Part shown: positions 37,537 to 46,254 of the stretch, in pieces
Position numbering within the stretch: position 1 is the first letter of the stretch
Layout of the letters: every line of letters starts with the position of its first letter
Assembly: GCA_013299105.1 (NCBI GenBank)
Contig: JAAFJY010000001.1
Span: 142,978 to 206,977 of the forward strand
Length of the DNA stretch: 64,000 nt
Source of the DNA: Chitinophagales bacterium
Lineage (GTDB): Bacteria > Bacteroidota > Bacteroidia > Chitinophagales > Saprospiraceae
Direction of reading: 5' to 3'
Made by a program: the position numbers and the translations under genes
Notes under the pieces: model-generated
Database searches by the model: none
What the model was told of the DNA's origin: nothing
Seen by the model: only the letters and a program-made list of their open reading frames with translations

Positions 37537-38766
37537 ATGCGAAGCATTCAATTGAGCCTACTTTTACTCTTGTGTACATTTGTGCTCCAAGCACAGAAAT
37601 CACACTTTGAGGGTGTTTTGGAGTATACTTATTTCATCAAACACGACCAGGAATACCTTAAAAAAACCCTTGATGGATTTCGTAAGCTGGGTACATCTGA
37701 GCGTAAACTCAGGTTTTTTTATGCGGACTCTATGCATCAACGCTTCTACATCAAGCAAGACAGCCTTTGGGAAGAAGTCTATCTCAACGACGATACTACC
37801 ATCCATTCAATCAGTTTCCAGGCTGGTTTTTTTTTAGAAACAATTGACCCTATTACTGGTCAGCGAGTCATACTTAGCAATGAGAAGAAGATTGAAGAAG
37901 AATTCAATAAACTGGAACGAAACAAGGACAGTCCCTACAGCCAGGACAAGATCAATGTGAGTTCATGGTTCAGGCGTGACTATTCCAGCTTGGAAAAAAT
38001 TTCCCGTCACCGCGAAGTGATTCAGACCTTGACTTGCCAGGTGTATTCCTTGCCTTCTAGTATTCCTGGTTATGATCCTACTTTTTACTGGATCACCGAC
38101 GAAGTAAAAGCTGGAGTAGCACAACTCATCCCCTACACGTTCAATTCAATTTTCACCCCCAAAGGGCTGATTGTAAAAAGAGAGTCCGAAGTCAAAGGCA
38201 ACAAATACCAAACCATCCTCCGCAAAATCACCCCAGGCCCTATTGCGCCCATTTTGCCCCGCCTGCGCAGCATTGATTTTGGCACTTTGGACAGCTTGCA
38301 ATACGCCGACCAGCGCTTCAACCAACACCTCGCGGGCAAAAAAATTGAAGAGGCCCCCCGGATGCCCGATTTTTCATTTTACCCAGTAGGCAGCAATCAA
38401 TTGCAAAACTTACACAGCCGCCTGGACAGTGGCAAATTCGTCCTGATCGACCTTTGGGGTACTTGGTGCGGACCATGTTTGCGCGAATTGCCCCATTTGC
38501 AAGCTTTTCAAGCCGAACAAGCCGCCTTGCTGGAGGTCATCAGCCTCAACTTGGGCGATCACCGCGCAGACTATGTGCAGCAAATCATGGCCAAAAACAA
38601 AATGAGTGGCACCCAAGGCTATGCAGGCAACTTGTTGCAGGCTTTTTTGAACCCCGGCAAAAGCATCCCCCACGCCATTCTGTTGGACCCCAACATGAAA
38701 ATCCTTTGGCGCGGCAATCCGGCGGGGAATTGGGCGAAATTGGCGGCTTTGGTGAGGGGGAATTGA
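37537..38766 (+). CDS. Exported GLPGLI-like protein fused to TlpA thioredoxin (paralogue 2)
   Basis: A 409-residue protein with a signal peptide ending FVLQAQ (residue 19). It has the same two-domain plan as its upstream neighbour: a beta-rich N-terminal domain (LEYTYFIKHDQEYLKK, FYADSMHQRFYIKQD, VIQTLTCQVYSLPS), then a thioredoxin with LWGTWCGPCLRELPHLQAF. The cis-proline segment reads GKSIPHAILLD. The pair looks like a tandem duplication that has diverged strongly, which suggests two substrates. A hairpin follows at 38821. Confidence 0.8.
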   Translation: MRSIQLSLLLLLCTFVLQAQKSHFEGVLEYTYFIKHDQEYLKKTLDGFRKLGTSERKLRFFYADSMHQRFYIKQDSLWEEVYLNDDTTIHSISFQAGFFLETIDPITGQRVILSNEKKIEEEFNKLERNKDSPYSQDKINVSSWFRRDYSSLEKISRHREVIQTLTCQVYSLPSSIPGYDPTFYWITDEVKAGVAQLIPYTFNSIFTPKGLIVKRESEVKGNKYQTILRKITPGPIAPILPRLRSIDFGTLDSLQYADQRFNQHLAGKKIEEAPRMPDFSFYPVGSNQLQNLHSRLDSGKFVLIDLWGTWCGPCLRELPHLQAFQAEQAALLEVISLNLGDHRADYVQQIMAKNKMSGTQGYAGNLLQAFLNPGKSIPHAILLDPNMKILWRGNPAGNWAKLAALVRGN

Positions 38767-38820
38767 TGGATTTTAGTGGCCATGAGCAAACCTACGTTTA
38801 TGCCTTAAAAATGCGTGGAG

Positions 38821-38850
38821 GCTGGTTCTGGTCATAGACCTGGAACCAGC
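38821..38850 (+). other. Hairpin downstream of the thioredoxin pair
   Basis: GCTGGTTC (38821-38828) pairs with GAACCAGC (38843-38850). There is no T tract, so it is not a typical terminator. It lies 20 nt upstream of family C copy C3. Confidence 0.45.
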
Positions 38851-38870
38851 GGAGCTTAGGGCAGCTCAAA

Positions 38871-38930
38871 TCTTCCCACAGGGTCCCCAAATCATAGGTC
38901 ATATTTCGTATGTCGTCTATCGTATCTTAA
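38871..38930 (+). repeat. Family C element (copy C3)
   Basis: TCTTCCCACAGGGTCCCCAA then ATCATAGGTCATATTTCGTA and TGTCGTCTATCGTATCTT. It ends 58 nt before the start of the next gene. Confidence 0.65.
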
Positions 38931-38988
38931 AAAACACCGCCCCTTCCCCTTTTTTCCCTATTTTTACCCAGAAAAGCAAGCAAAACTT

Positions 38989-39786
38989 ATGGCATCGAAC
39001 CCATTCGATGATTTTTTTAACCAGCAAGGCGAAAACAAGCCCGCTCCTGAAACGCCCATTCGTGCATTGGAGCCAGATCCACGTTTTCCGGAGAACAGCC
39101 CGGAGTCTCTGGACGAAGTTTTGGCCAAAAGTGCAGTTTTTGAGCAAAAAGCCATCGGTCTTTCCCGCCTTTTGAGTCAAACCAATGCCGTGGACCACGA
39201 GCCCAATTGGATCGCTTCAAGCCCGGTTTTGCGTCTTTTTGTCAACCCCAACGATCCCCACGAGCAGGACAGCATGCAGCGCGAAAAGGCTTATCACCAA
39301 CTGCTTTGCAACAAGTTTCGTGGCATCATCGTGCCCATGCGGGAGTTGGCCGAACTGCACCTCAACATCGTCAAGCAGTACAATAACGAGGTGGGCGAAC
39401 ATTATTATTCGGTCGAAAAAACCGATGCCCAAGTCAAAGCTGAAAGAGAACAAGCCCTGGAAGCGATTTTTTTCCAACGCAAACTGCTCGGCAACTGCGC
39501 CCGCGACCTCAGCATTTTGGCCGATGCCTTGGAAGTGTGTGAAAATCGCCTGAAAAGATACATCGACGTAGGCGGAGAAGACAACATTTCTGCTGCCGAA
39601 CAGGCCCTGATCGCCAAAAGTCGCTTGGCCTTGAGCAGTGGGGTGGAGCACAATCTTGCCCATCGTTACTTCCTACTCAACGTGATCGACAAGGCCGCGA
39701 TCAGCCTCGATTATTACATGCCAGCCACTTCTTCACAATACCTGCAAAAGCTCGAATCGGCTTTTGTGAACCAACCCGAAGCCTGA
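38989..39786 (+). CDS. Hypothetical cytoplasmic helical protein
   Basis: A 265-residue protein without signal peptide or membrane span. The N-terminus is proline-rich and disordered-looking (NPFDDFFNQQGENKPAPETP). The rest is helical with charged heptads (VKAEREQALEAIFFQRKLLG, VCENRLKRYIDVGGEDNISA). No family is recognised. Its stop overlaps the next start by one base (TGATG), so it is translationally coupled to the glycosidase gene, and a shared role is plausible. Confidence 0.65.
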   Translation: MASNPFDDFFNQQGENKPAPETPIRALEPDPRFPENSPESLDEVLAKSAVFEQKAIGLSRLLSQTNAVDHEPNWIASSPVLRLFVNPNDPHEQDSMQREKAYHQLLCNKFRGIIVPMRELAELHLNIVKQYNNEVGEHYYSVEKTDAQVKAEREQALEAIFFQRKLLGNCARDLSILADALEVCENRLKRYIDVGGEDNISAAEQALIAKSRLALSSGVEHNLAHRYFLLNVIDKAAISLDYYMPATSSQYLQKLESAFVNQPEA

Positions 39787-40655
39787 TGTTAATCCGTGTT
39801 TTGCTGCTTGTTTCTTGCTTGCTGGGTTCATTTTTCGGCCTCGCCCAACGCGATACTTTGGCTCTACAGTTGCGCAAAACCAAGTGGAAGGAGCAAAAAA
39901 TCGCCCCACGAACGGAGTGGCGACAATACCATTTTCAGCAAAAAAACTTATTGGGCAACAAGCAAAACGTCAACATCCTGGTCATGCCCTTGCGCAGTCG
40001 CAAGTTGCGTTATGACTTGGGCTCTGCCGGGCAGAAACTCATTCCCACCAGCACCTTGGGAAAAAACGCCCAGGCTTTGGCCGCCCTCAATGGCACTTTT
40101 TTTGACACCAAAAACGGCGGCTCGGTGGATTTGATCAAGGTCGATGGCCAGGTTTTTGACACCACGCGTTGGAGCAAAGTACGCGCTGAACACCAACGGG
40201 CCGCCATCAGCATTGACCATAACCAAGTTCAGGTCATCAAAGGCGATAGCATCGGCAATTGGGACCAAAAAGTGACTGCTGAAGACCTGATGGTAACTGG
40301 TCCTTTGCTGATTTACGAGGGCAAAATCGAGCCCCTGAGCAAGCGCCCATTCAACACCACCCGCCACCCGCGCACCTGCCTGGGCATCACCAAAAACAAA
40401 AAAGTGCTGTGGGTCACCGTCGATGGCCGGGCCCAGGAATCCGCAGGCATGGACCTGTTTGAATTGGCCCAATTCATGAAAGCCCTGGACTGTGTTGCCG
40501 CCATCAACCTCGACGGTGGAGGCAGTACCACGCTGTGGATCGACGGCAAAACCGAAACTGGCGTGGTCAATATGCCTTGCGACGACAAAAAATTTGACCA
40601 GTACGGCGAGCGGCCGGTGAGCAATGTGTTGCTGCTGTTTGGGAAGAGAAGGTGA
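39786..40655 (+). CDS. Phosphodiester glycosidase (NAGPA-domain) family protein
   Basis: A 289-residue protein with a signal peptide (ending near FGLAQ, residue 20). It carries the NAGPA/DUF2233 pattern: ALAALNGTFFDTKNGGSVD, TGPLLIYEGKI, HPRTCLGITKNKKVLWVTVD, GRAQESAGMDLFELAQFMKA and AAINLDGGGSTTLWI. Related bacterial enzymes act on sugar-phosphate bonds of wall polymers or exopolysaccharide, in the periplasm or outside. The start codon overlaps the preceding stop by one base. Confidence 0.85.
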   Translation: MLIRVLLLVSCLLGSFFGLAQRDTLALQLRKTKWKEQKIAPRTEWRQYHFQQKNLLGNKQNVNILVMPLRSRKLRYDLGSAGQKLIPTSTLGKNAQALAALNGTFFDTKNGGSVDLIKVDGQVFDTTRWSKVRAEHQRAAISIDHNQVQVIKGDSIGNWDQKVTAEDLMVTGPLLIYEGKIEPLSKRPFNTTRHPRTCLGITKNKKVLWVTVDGRAQESAGMDLFELAQFMKALDCVAAINLDGGGSTTLWIDGKTETGVVNMPCDDKKFDQYGERPVSNVLLLFGKRR

Positions 40656-40660
40656 TTTTT

Positions 40661-40688
40661 TATTGAGTAGTTTAGGAGTTGAGAAGGG
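40661..40688 (+). repeat. Family E GTTGA-phased tract (copy 4)
   Basis: TATTGAGTAGTTTAGGAGTT then GAGAAGGG, directly after the glycosidase stop. Confidence 0.4.
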
Positions 40689-40844
40689 AGGCTTAGATGA
40701 AAGTTTAGGATATTCTAGCTGTTTTCAACAAGTGCAAATACTTCGTGAGCTTAAAAAATACACCTAATTTTATACTTTTACCATTAATGAACAAACCCAG
40801 GAGAGCTCGCAACGTATATTGAAGAAAACCCTGCACCGATCGCC

Positions 40845-43289
40845 ATGCCAAGTACTGATGAGAACAACAAGGGCCCCGCTCGCCGCAACAGCAGCCTGTC
40901 ACCCAAATCTGGCGACAATCACCTTTTGCTGATCGCCATCGACGAGTACGAGCAATGCCCGCGCCTTTACAATTGTGTCAAAGATTCCGAAGCTTTTGCC
41001 CAGGTCTTGAACCAGCAATACCAATTCGCTGAAGAACATACCGCCCGCCTGCACAACCAAGCTGCCACCCGTCCGGCCATCATGAAAAACCTGGGACAAT
41101 ACGTGAAAACCCTGGGCCCTGACGACCAACTGGTAATCTATTTCTCTGGGCACGGCATTTATGACGAAGACCGCAAAGAGGGCTTTTGGGCTCCGGTCAA
41201 CGGCAGTTTGGATGCTACTTATGATTGCGTAGCAAACCAGGATGTGCTGCGCGAACTCAAGGCGATCAAGGCCAGACATGTCTTGTTGGTAGTTGATTCT
41301 TGTTTTTCCGGTACCCTTTTCGCCCGTCAAAAACTGCTGAAAAATGCCGCCAGCCGCCTGGCCGAGCAAAAATCGCGTTGGGCCATCACTGCTGGCCGCA
41401 AAGAGCCCGTTTTGGACGGAGCACCGGGCATGCACAGTCCTTTTGCCCAAAAAGTATTGCAGTTTTTGCAGGAAAACAAGGAAACAAGCCTGATGGTCTC
41501 TGAACTGGCTCAATTCCTCAAAGCGGCGGTGGGCAACAACTTTGACCAAATTCCTGAAGGCCTTCCGCTGCGCGACGCGGGCGACGAAGGCGGAGAATTT
41601 GTTTTTCAACTCAAAGCCCAAGCCAGCGCCGAAAACCAGGCTTTTGAGGCCGCCCAGAACCAAAACACCCTCGCTGCCTGGAACCGTTTTATCCAGGAAT
41701 ACCCTGATAGCCCAAGATTTGAACAAGCTTTAGATGCCCTGCAAGCAGCCGAAGAAAACCTGGAATGGGAAAAAACCCAAGCCCAGCGTACCTTGGCAGG
41801 CTATCACCTTTTTGTGAAGCGTTTTGGAAAAGGGACTTACGCGACAGCGGCAAAGGAAAGGATTGCAAAATGGTCAGAAACTGAGCCCATTCTGGAGGAA
41901 AAACCTGCGCCTCCACCCGTGGAGGCAGTTTCCAAGCCCGCTCCAAATGTTCCAAAACCACCAAAAACCCAGCCCCAAACCGAATCGGTTCCAAAAGAAG
42001 AAAACCAACTCATCAGTTGGACCAAATCCAACAAAGCCCTGGAGCAAGGGAAAAAATTGCTGGAGGAAAAACAATATCCCAAGGCTTTAAGCCAGTTCAA
42101 AATTGCATCAGCAAGCGGCATCCCGGAAGCAGATTTTCAGATAGGTTTGTTGTACTTGGAGGGCAATGTACCGGTGGATGATAAATTTGAAACGGCCCTC
42201 GAATACCTCGAAAAAGCAGCCCAGGCTGGTCATTCCCTAGCCTACAATTATTGTGGTTTGTATTGGGCCAATGGTTGGGGGAAATGCAAAGTAAACCTAC
42301 CAAAAGCAGTAGAATATTACCAAAAAGGCGTAGACCAGGGAGACAACAAAGCCCAAAACAACCTGGGCTACTTGTACATGTATGGTGGCAAGGGCCTGAA
42401 AAAAGATCCTAAAAAAGCCATTCAACTGACGAGCTCAGCCGCCGATCGCGGCAACGACAGCGCTCAAAACAACCTGGGCATGTGGTATTTGAATGGCGAA
42501 GGTGTGGAGCAAGATTTTCTACAAGCATGTAAATGGTTTGAAGCTTCTGCTAAAGCGGGTAATGCCAATGCACAATTCAACCTGGGATACTGTTACCTAA
42601 ATGGATTAGGTTACAAACAAAACCTGGAAAAAGCCGCCTCTTATTTCCGCAAGGCAGCTGAGCAAGAGAATATCAGTGCTTATTACTACCTGGGCGTATG
42701 TTATCGGGATGGTACTGGGGTAAAAGTGAATTATAATTTGGCCTTCAAATGGTTCAACCAGGCTGCCGATTATGAAAGTGCTGATGCCTTGAACGCACTC
42801 GGATACATGTACATGGAGGGCATGGGACTGGATGCACCCAATTATGCGGAAGCCTTGGATCATTTTGAAGCTGCGGTTGCAGAAGGGAATGTGGATGGTG
42901 CCAATAACCTTGGATGGCTCTACTTGCAAGGTTTGGGAGTAAGTGTTGACAACGCACTTGCACTAAAACATTTTAAATTTGCAGCTGAAAACGGAAGTGC
43001 TGCTGGCATGATCAATTATGGCCATATGCACGAAGCAGGTTTGGGTGCTGCGCAAAATTTTACCATTGCCAAAGCTTGGTACGAAAAAGCCACCCAAGCC
43101 GGGTCTGCCCTTGCTTGGTCGCGCCTGGCCCAGTTGTATGAAAAAGGAGCCGGGGTAGAAAAAAACTACAAACTGGCCGAAGAATACTACAACAAAGCCA
43201 TTGAAGCGGGTGAAACGAGTGCCAAAACCAAGCTGGAAGAGTTGAAAAAGAAAAACTCGGGTTTTTGGAACAACATTTTCGGATCTTGA
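40845..43289 (+). CDS. Caspase-like (C14) protease fused to Sel1 repeats
   Basis: An 814-residue protein without signal peptide. Residues 25-260 are a C14 caspase/metacaspase domain: LLIAIDEYEQCPRLYNCVKD, catalytic H103 in IYFSGHGIY and catalytic C153 in VVDSCFSG. Residues about 265-345 are helical, and 350-395 form a Pro/Lys-rich linker. Residues about 400-805 hold roughly eleven Sel1-like repeats of about 36 residues (for example AQNNLGMWYLNGEGVEQDFL). Prokaryotic caspases cut after basic residues and often execute cell-death or processing programmes, while Sel1 repeats bind proteins. The effector-plus-scaffold layout suggests a signalling protease. The MazG-like gene follows by 21 nt. Confidence 0.85.
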   Translation: MPSTDENNKGPARRNSSLSPKSGDNHLLLIAIDEYEQCPRLYNCVKDSEAFAQVLNQQYQFAEEHTARLHNQAATRPAIMKNLGQYVKTLGPDDQLVIYFSGHGIYDEDRKEGFWAPVNGSLDATYDCVANQDVLRELKAIKARHVLLVVDSCFSGTLFARQKLLKNAASRLAEQKSRWAITAGRKEPVLDGAPGMHSPFAQKVLQFLQENKETSLMVSELAQFLKAAVGNNFDQIPEGLPLRDAGDEGGEFVFQLKAQASAENQAFEAAQNQNTLAAWNRFIQEYPDSPRFEQALDALQAAEENLEWEKTQAQRTLAGYHLFVKRFGKGTYATAAKERIAKWSETEPILEEKPAPPPVEAVSKPAPNVPKPPKTQPQTESVPKEENQLISWTKSNKALEQGKKLLEEKQYPKALSQFKIASASGIPEADFQIGLLYLEGNVPVDDKFETALEYLEKAAQAGHSLAYNYCGLYWANGWGKCKVNLPKAVEYYQKGVDQGDNKAQNNLGYLYMYGGKGLKKDPKKAIQLTSSAADRGNDSAQNNLGMWYLNGEGVEQDFLQACKWFEASAKAGNANAQFNLGYCYLNGLGYKQNLEKAASYFRKAAEQENISAYYYLGVCYRDGTGVKVNYNLAFKWFNQAADYESADALNALGYMYMEGMGLDAPNYAEALDHFEAAVAEGNVDGANNLGWLYLQGLGVSVDNALALKHFKFAAENGSAAGMINYGHMHEAGLGAAQNFTIAKAWYEKATQAGSALAWSRLAQLYEKGAGVEKNYKLAEEYYNKAIEAGETSAKTKLEELKKKNSGFWNNIFGS

Positions 43290-43310
43290 GCCCAATAAAA
43301 CAAACGATTC

Positions 43311-43655
43311 ATGACGCTAGAAGCCGCCCAAAAAACCGTAGACGAGTGGATTCGCACCATCGGCGTGCGCTATTATTCGGAACTGACCAACATGGCCATC
43401 CTCACTGAAGAAGTGGGCGAAGTAGCCCGCCTGATGTCGCGCATGTACGGTGAACAGTCTTTCAAAAAAACGGAAGACGCTGAAAACGCCCCCGAAAACC
43501 TGGCTGATGAAATGGCCGATGTCTTGTTCGTGTTGATTTGCCTGGCCAACCAAACTGGGGTGGACCTCAGCCTGGCCCTGCAAAAAAACCTGGACAAGAA
43601 AACCAAACGCGACGCCGAGCGGCACGCGAACAACGAAAAATTGAAGGGAAGTTGA
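43311..43655 (+). CDS. MazG-like nucleotide pyrophosphohydrolase
   Basis: A 114-residue all-alpha protein with the MazG metal-binding pattern: E33, E34 and E37 in LTEEVGEVARLM, and E67 and D70 in LADEMADVLFVLICLA. Single-domain members hydrolyse non-canonical or regulatory nucleoside triphosphates to monophosphates. It is close to the caspase gene (21 nt) and probably co-transcribed, which may link nucleotide signalling to the protease. The conserved family role is nucleotide-pool cleaning. Confidence 0.85.
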   Translation: MTLEAAQKTVDEWIRTIGVRYYSELTNMAILTEEVGEVARLMSRMYGEQSFKKTEDAENAPENLADEMADVLFVLICLANQTGVDLSLALQKNLDKKTKRDAERHANNEKLKGS

Positions 43656-43684
43656 GGAGTTGAGTGGTTGATGAGTTGAGAAGA
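43650..43684 (+). repeat. Family E GTTGA-phased tract (copy 5)
   Basis: GTTGAGGAGTTGAGTGGTTG continuing as ATGAGTTGAGAAG, at the end of the MazG-like gene. Confidence 0.5.
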
Positions 43685-43710
43685 TAGACTGCTCGCTTGT
43701 TCTCAAACGA

Positions 43711-43770
43711 ATCTTGATCAGCGCCCCTAAAATCATATCTCGTATGTCGTCTATCGTATGTTGTATGTCC
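43711..43770 (+). repeat. Family C element (copy C4)
   Basis: AGCGCCCCTAAAATCATATC followed by TCGTATGTCGTCTATCGTAT and GTTGTATGTCC. It ends 37 nt before the hemW start codon. Confidence 0.7.
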
Positions 43771-43806
43771 AAAAAATCGTCATTTCAAAAATTCAAATAA
43801 TCAACT

Positions 43807-44940
43807 TTGCTCTACCTCCACATCCCATTTTGCAAGCAGGCTTGCCACTACTGTGACTTTCACTTCAGCACCTCGCTGCGGCAAAAGGGGGCTTTGGTCG
43901 ATGCCCTGATCCGCGAAATGGAACTGCGCAACGATTACCTGAGCGAGCGGGTTTTGAGTAGCGTGTATTTTGGTGGGGGTACGCCTTCCTTGCTGGATGA
44001 AATGGAGTTGGCGGCGATTTTTAAGGCCATTGAGCAACATTTTCAATTGGAACCCCAAGCTGAAATCACCCTGGAAGCCAATCCGGATGACCTGAGTATT
44101 GAAAAGCTAAAAAGCCTGCGGGATAGCCCAGTCAACCGCCTCAGCATCGGCATCCAATCTTTTGCCGAAGTAGATTTGCGGTCCATGAACCGCGCCCACC
44201 AAGCCCATGAGGCCAGGGCTTGCATCGAAAACGCCCTGAAAATGGGCTTCGACGACTTCAGCATCGACCTGATCTATGGCTCGCCTAGCACCAGCGATGC
44301 GCAATGGCTCGAAAACCTGCGGATCGCTTTTGACTACCCTTTACCCCACCTTTCGGCTTATTGTCTGACGGTAGAGCCGCGCACGGCCCTGGCCCACCAG
44401 GTAAAAACGGGTCAGGCATTGCCAGTGGACGAAAACCAGGCCACCCGCCAGTTTAATACTTTGATGGTAGAAGCCGAAAAAGCGGGTTTTGAGCACTACG
44501 AAATCTCCAACTTTGCCCAACCCGGTCGCTATGCCCGCCACAATACCAATTACTGGCGCGGCAAACCCTACCTGGGCTTGGGGCCTTCGGCGCATTCTTT
44601 CGACGGCCATTCCCGGCAGTGGAACCTGGCCAACAATGCCCGCTACATACAGCTTTTGGAAAATACGCAAGCTGAAAAATTACCCGCAAGTGGCTTGTAT
44701 GAAATCGAAAAACTCAGCCCCGCCCAGCGCTACAACGAGCAGGTGATGACCAGCTTGCGCACCCAATGGGGCCTGGACTGGAAGCTGATTGAGCCGCAGT
44801 TCCAAGCCCATTTCCTACAAAGCGCCCAGGAGTTTTTGGCTTCAAAACACCTGGTTCAAGAAGGCCAAACTTATCGCTTGAGCCGCGAGGGCCGTTTTTT
44901 GGCCGATCATATCGCTGCTGAGTTGTTCTATTTGGGGTGA
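43807..44940 (+). CDS. hemW: HemW-like radical SAM protein (haem chaperone, HemN-related)
   Basis: A 377-residue protein starting at TTG 43807. A TAA three codons upstream (43798-43800) rules out a longer frame, and the family normally begins only a few residues before the conserved LYLHIPFC. The radical SAM cysteines are C9, C13 and C16 (CKQACHYC). Further HemW motifs: YFGGGTPSLL, LEANPDDL, RLSIGIQSF, IDLIYGSP and YEISNFAQPG. HemW binds haem and inserts it into respiratory proteins; it lacks HemN dehydrogenase activity. Copy C4 lies in its leader. Confidence 0.9.
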   Translation: MLYLHIPFCKQACHYCDFHFSTSLRQKGALVDALIREMELRNDYLSERVLSSVYFGGGTPSLLDEMELAAIFKAIEQHFQLEPQAEITLEANPDDLSIEKLKSLRDSPVNRLSIGIQSFAEVDLRSMNRAHQAHEARACIENALKMGFDDFSIDLIYGSPSTSDAQWLENLRIAFDYPLPHLSAYCLTVEPRTALAHQVKTGQALPVDENQATRQFNTLMVEAEKAGFEHYEISNFAQPGRYARHNTNYWRGKPYLGLGPSAHSFDGHSRQWNLANNARYIQLLENTQAEKLPASGLYEIEKLSPAQRYNEQVMTSLRTQWGLDWKLIEPQFQAHFLQSAQEFLASKHLVQEGQTYRLSREGRFLADHIAAELFYLG

Positions 44941-44984
44941 GGGGGCCACGGATGGTGTGTTTCGCTTCGCAGGGTTGGTCTGCT

Positions 44985-45069
44985 GCGCAGCCCTTGTTGG
45001 AACACGGATGAGACGGATAAAACGGATTTTCACGGATTTCCAACGTGATTTTGACTATGAGACTTTGAT
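44985..45069 (+). repeat. Family B fragment (copy B4)
   Basis: GGAACACGGATGAGACGGAT then AAAACGGATTTTCACGGATT and two degenerate 12-bp units (CGTGATTTTGAC, TATGAGACTTTG). Both terminal repeats are missing. Confidence 0.55.
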
Positions 45070-45127
45070 TTTTTGCAAAAAATACCAAACGACACATTTG
45101 TTCCGTTTTGCACAAAAACACTAAAAC

Positions 45128-45478
45128 ATGAAAGCTGCCTCACTATTGCTGATCTTGTCCTTCGCTCTTTTTGCTTGCTCCGAAGAAGCCAAGCTGGAGC
45201 GCCAAAAATCTGCTTACTTCAAACGCTTCAATGCCCTGGTGGAAAGAGTAGAAAGCAAAGGTGCCGACTTCAGCGCCAAAGATTGGGAAGCTACCGACGA
45301 AGCATTGGACCAGTTTACGGGCATTGAAAAAAACGAGTTGCAAGCCATTTTGACCGAAGAAGACCGCGATTTTATCCGGGAATTGGAAAGCCGCTACGAA
45401 AAAGCTTATTACAAAAACGTGGGCAATAACTTGCTCAAAGGGATCAAGAAGAAAATTCACGAGGCTACGAAGGAGTAG
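45128..45478 (+). CDS. Small hypothetical lipoprotein
   Basis: A 116-residue protein with a signal and lipobox LFACS (cysteine 17). The mature part is highly charged and helical (EEAKLERQKSAYFKRFNALV), probably a coiled coil in the periplasm. I do not recognise the family. It is convergent with the broken alkB gene. Confidence 0.65.
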   Translation: MKAASLLLILSFALFACSEEAKLERQKSAYFKRFNALVERVESKGADFSAKDWEATDEALDQFTGIEKNELQAILTEEDRDFIRELESRYEKAYYKNVGNNLLKGIKKKIHEATKE

Positions 45479-45484
45479 GGCGTT

Positions 45485-46090
45485 TTACCCAACCACCACT
45501 TTCCTGAAAGTAAGCGAAACCCGCCGCCCTCGGCGGATTTTTTGCCCTTTGCACACATCCGTTTTGACTGCTTTGATGCCGTGCAACCATTGGTAACGGG
45601 CTTCGCCTTGCAGGATGACCAAGCTCTTGGGGGCGAGTAGAATGGGGAGACTCAAATGCTCATCTTTTTGATGGGTAAATACCATCACGCAAGCTGAACC
45701 CAACGTAATCGAAGCAATCGTATCGCTGAAACAAGGCTGGCAGTCAATGTGCAGAGCGATACCCTAACCGGGCAAGTATTCATTCACGATCAATTGGTCG
45801 GGTATTTCCGGGAAAAAGCCCTGGTCACACAGCTTTTTAGCCAATCGCATCGCCCAATCGGGCAAATCCGCAATTTTCATCGAGGCGTCAATACAGCGGG
45901 CTTTGTAATCGTATTTATAGCCATAGTGTTGCACCCGGCGCTTCAGATCCCCCAGCCAAGTTTGTTCGTCAATTTTATGCAGTAGAAAATCATGTTCTGC
46001 TTGGCTGAGAAAATCGGAAATGTATTGAAGCCCAGGAATGATGAGCTTTTCGTCACTTGGTGCTTCAAATAGTGGAAATTTATTCGCCAT
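45485..46090 (-). pseudogene. alkB: AlkB-family dioxygenase gene interrupted by an in-frame amber codon
   Basis: The minus strand encodes one continuous frame of 201 codons that resembles AlkB 2OG-Fe(II) DNA/RNA dealkylases, but codon 109 is TAG (45764-45766). It breaks NEYLPG-*-GIALHID where the family has a glutamine (CAG to TAG, a single change). All iron ligands lie after the stop: H114 and D116 (HID) and H170 (WLHGI), with 2OG-binding arginines at 189-196. The first half alone (108 residues) cannot be active. It may be a recent inactivation, a sequencing error or a read-through product. Confidence 0.8.
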
Positions 46091-46211
46091 TTTTTAAACT
46101 TTTAATAATTTTTACAAAAATAAAAAACTTTTCAACACAGAATCACAAATAAACTAACATTGACCTTATTCTTATGACTTCTAAAATGACTAGCGTACCT
46201 TTATTGCTGGT

Positions 46212-46248
46212 TCTCTTCAACATGTCAACACTTCAACCTTTCAACTAA
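46212..46248 (-). repeat. Family E GTTGA-phased tract (copy 6, antisense)
   Basis: CTCTTCAACATGTCAACACT then TCAACCTTTCAAC, ending 7 nt before the oxidoreductase ATG. Confidence 0.5.
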
Positions 46249-46254
46249 CTCGCT

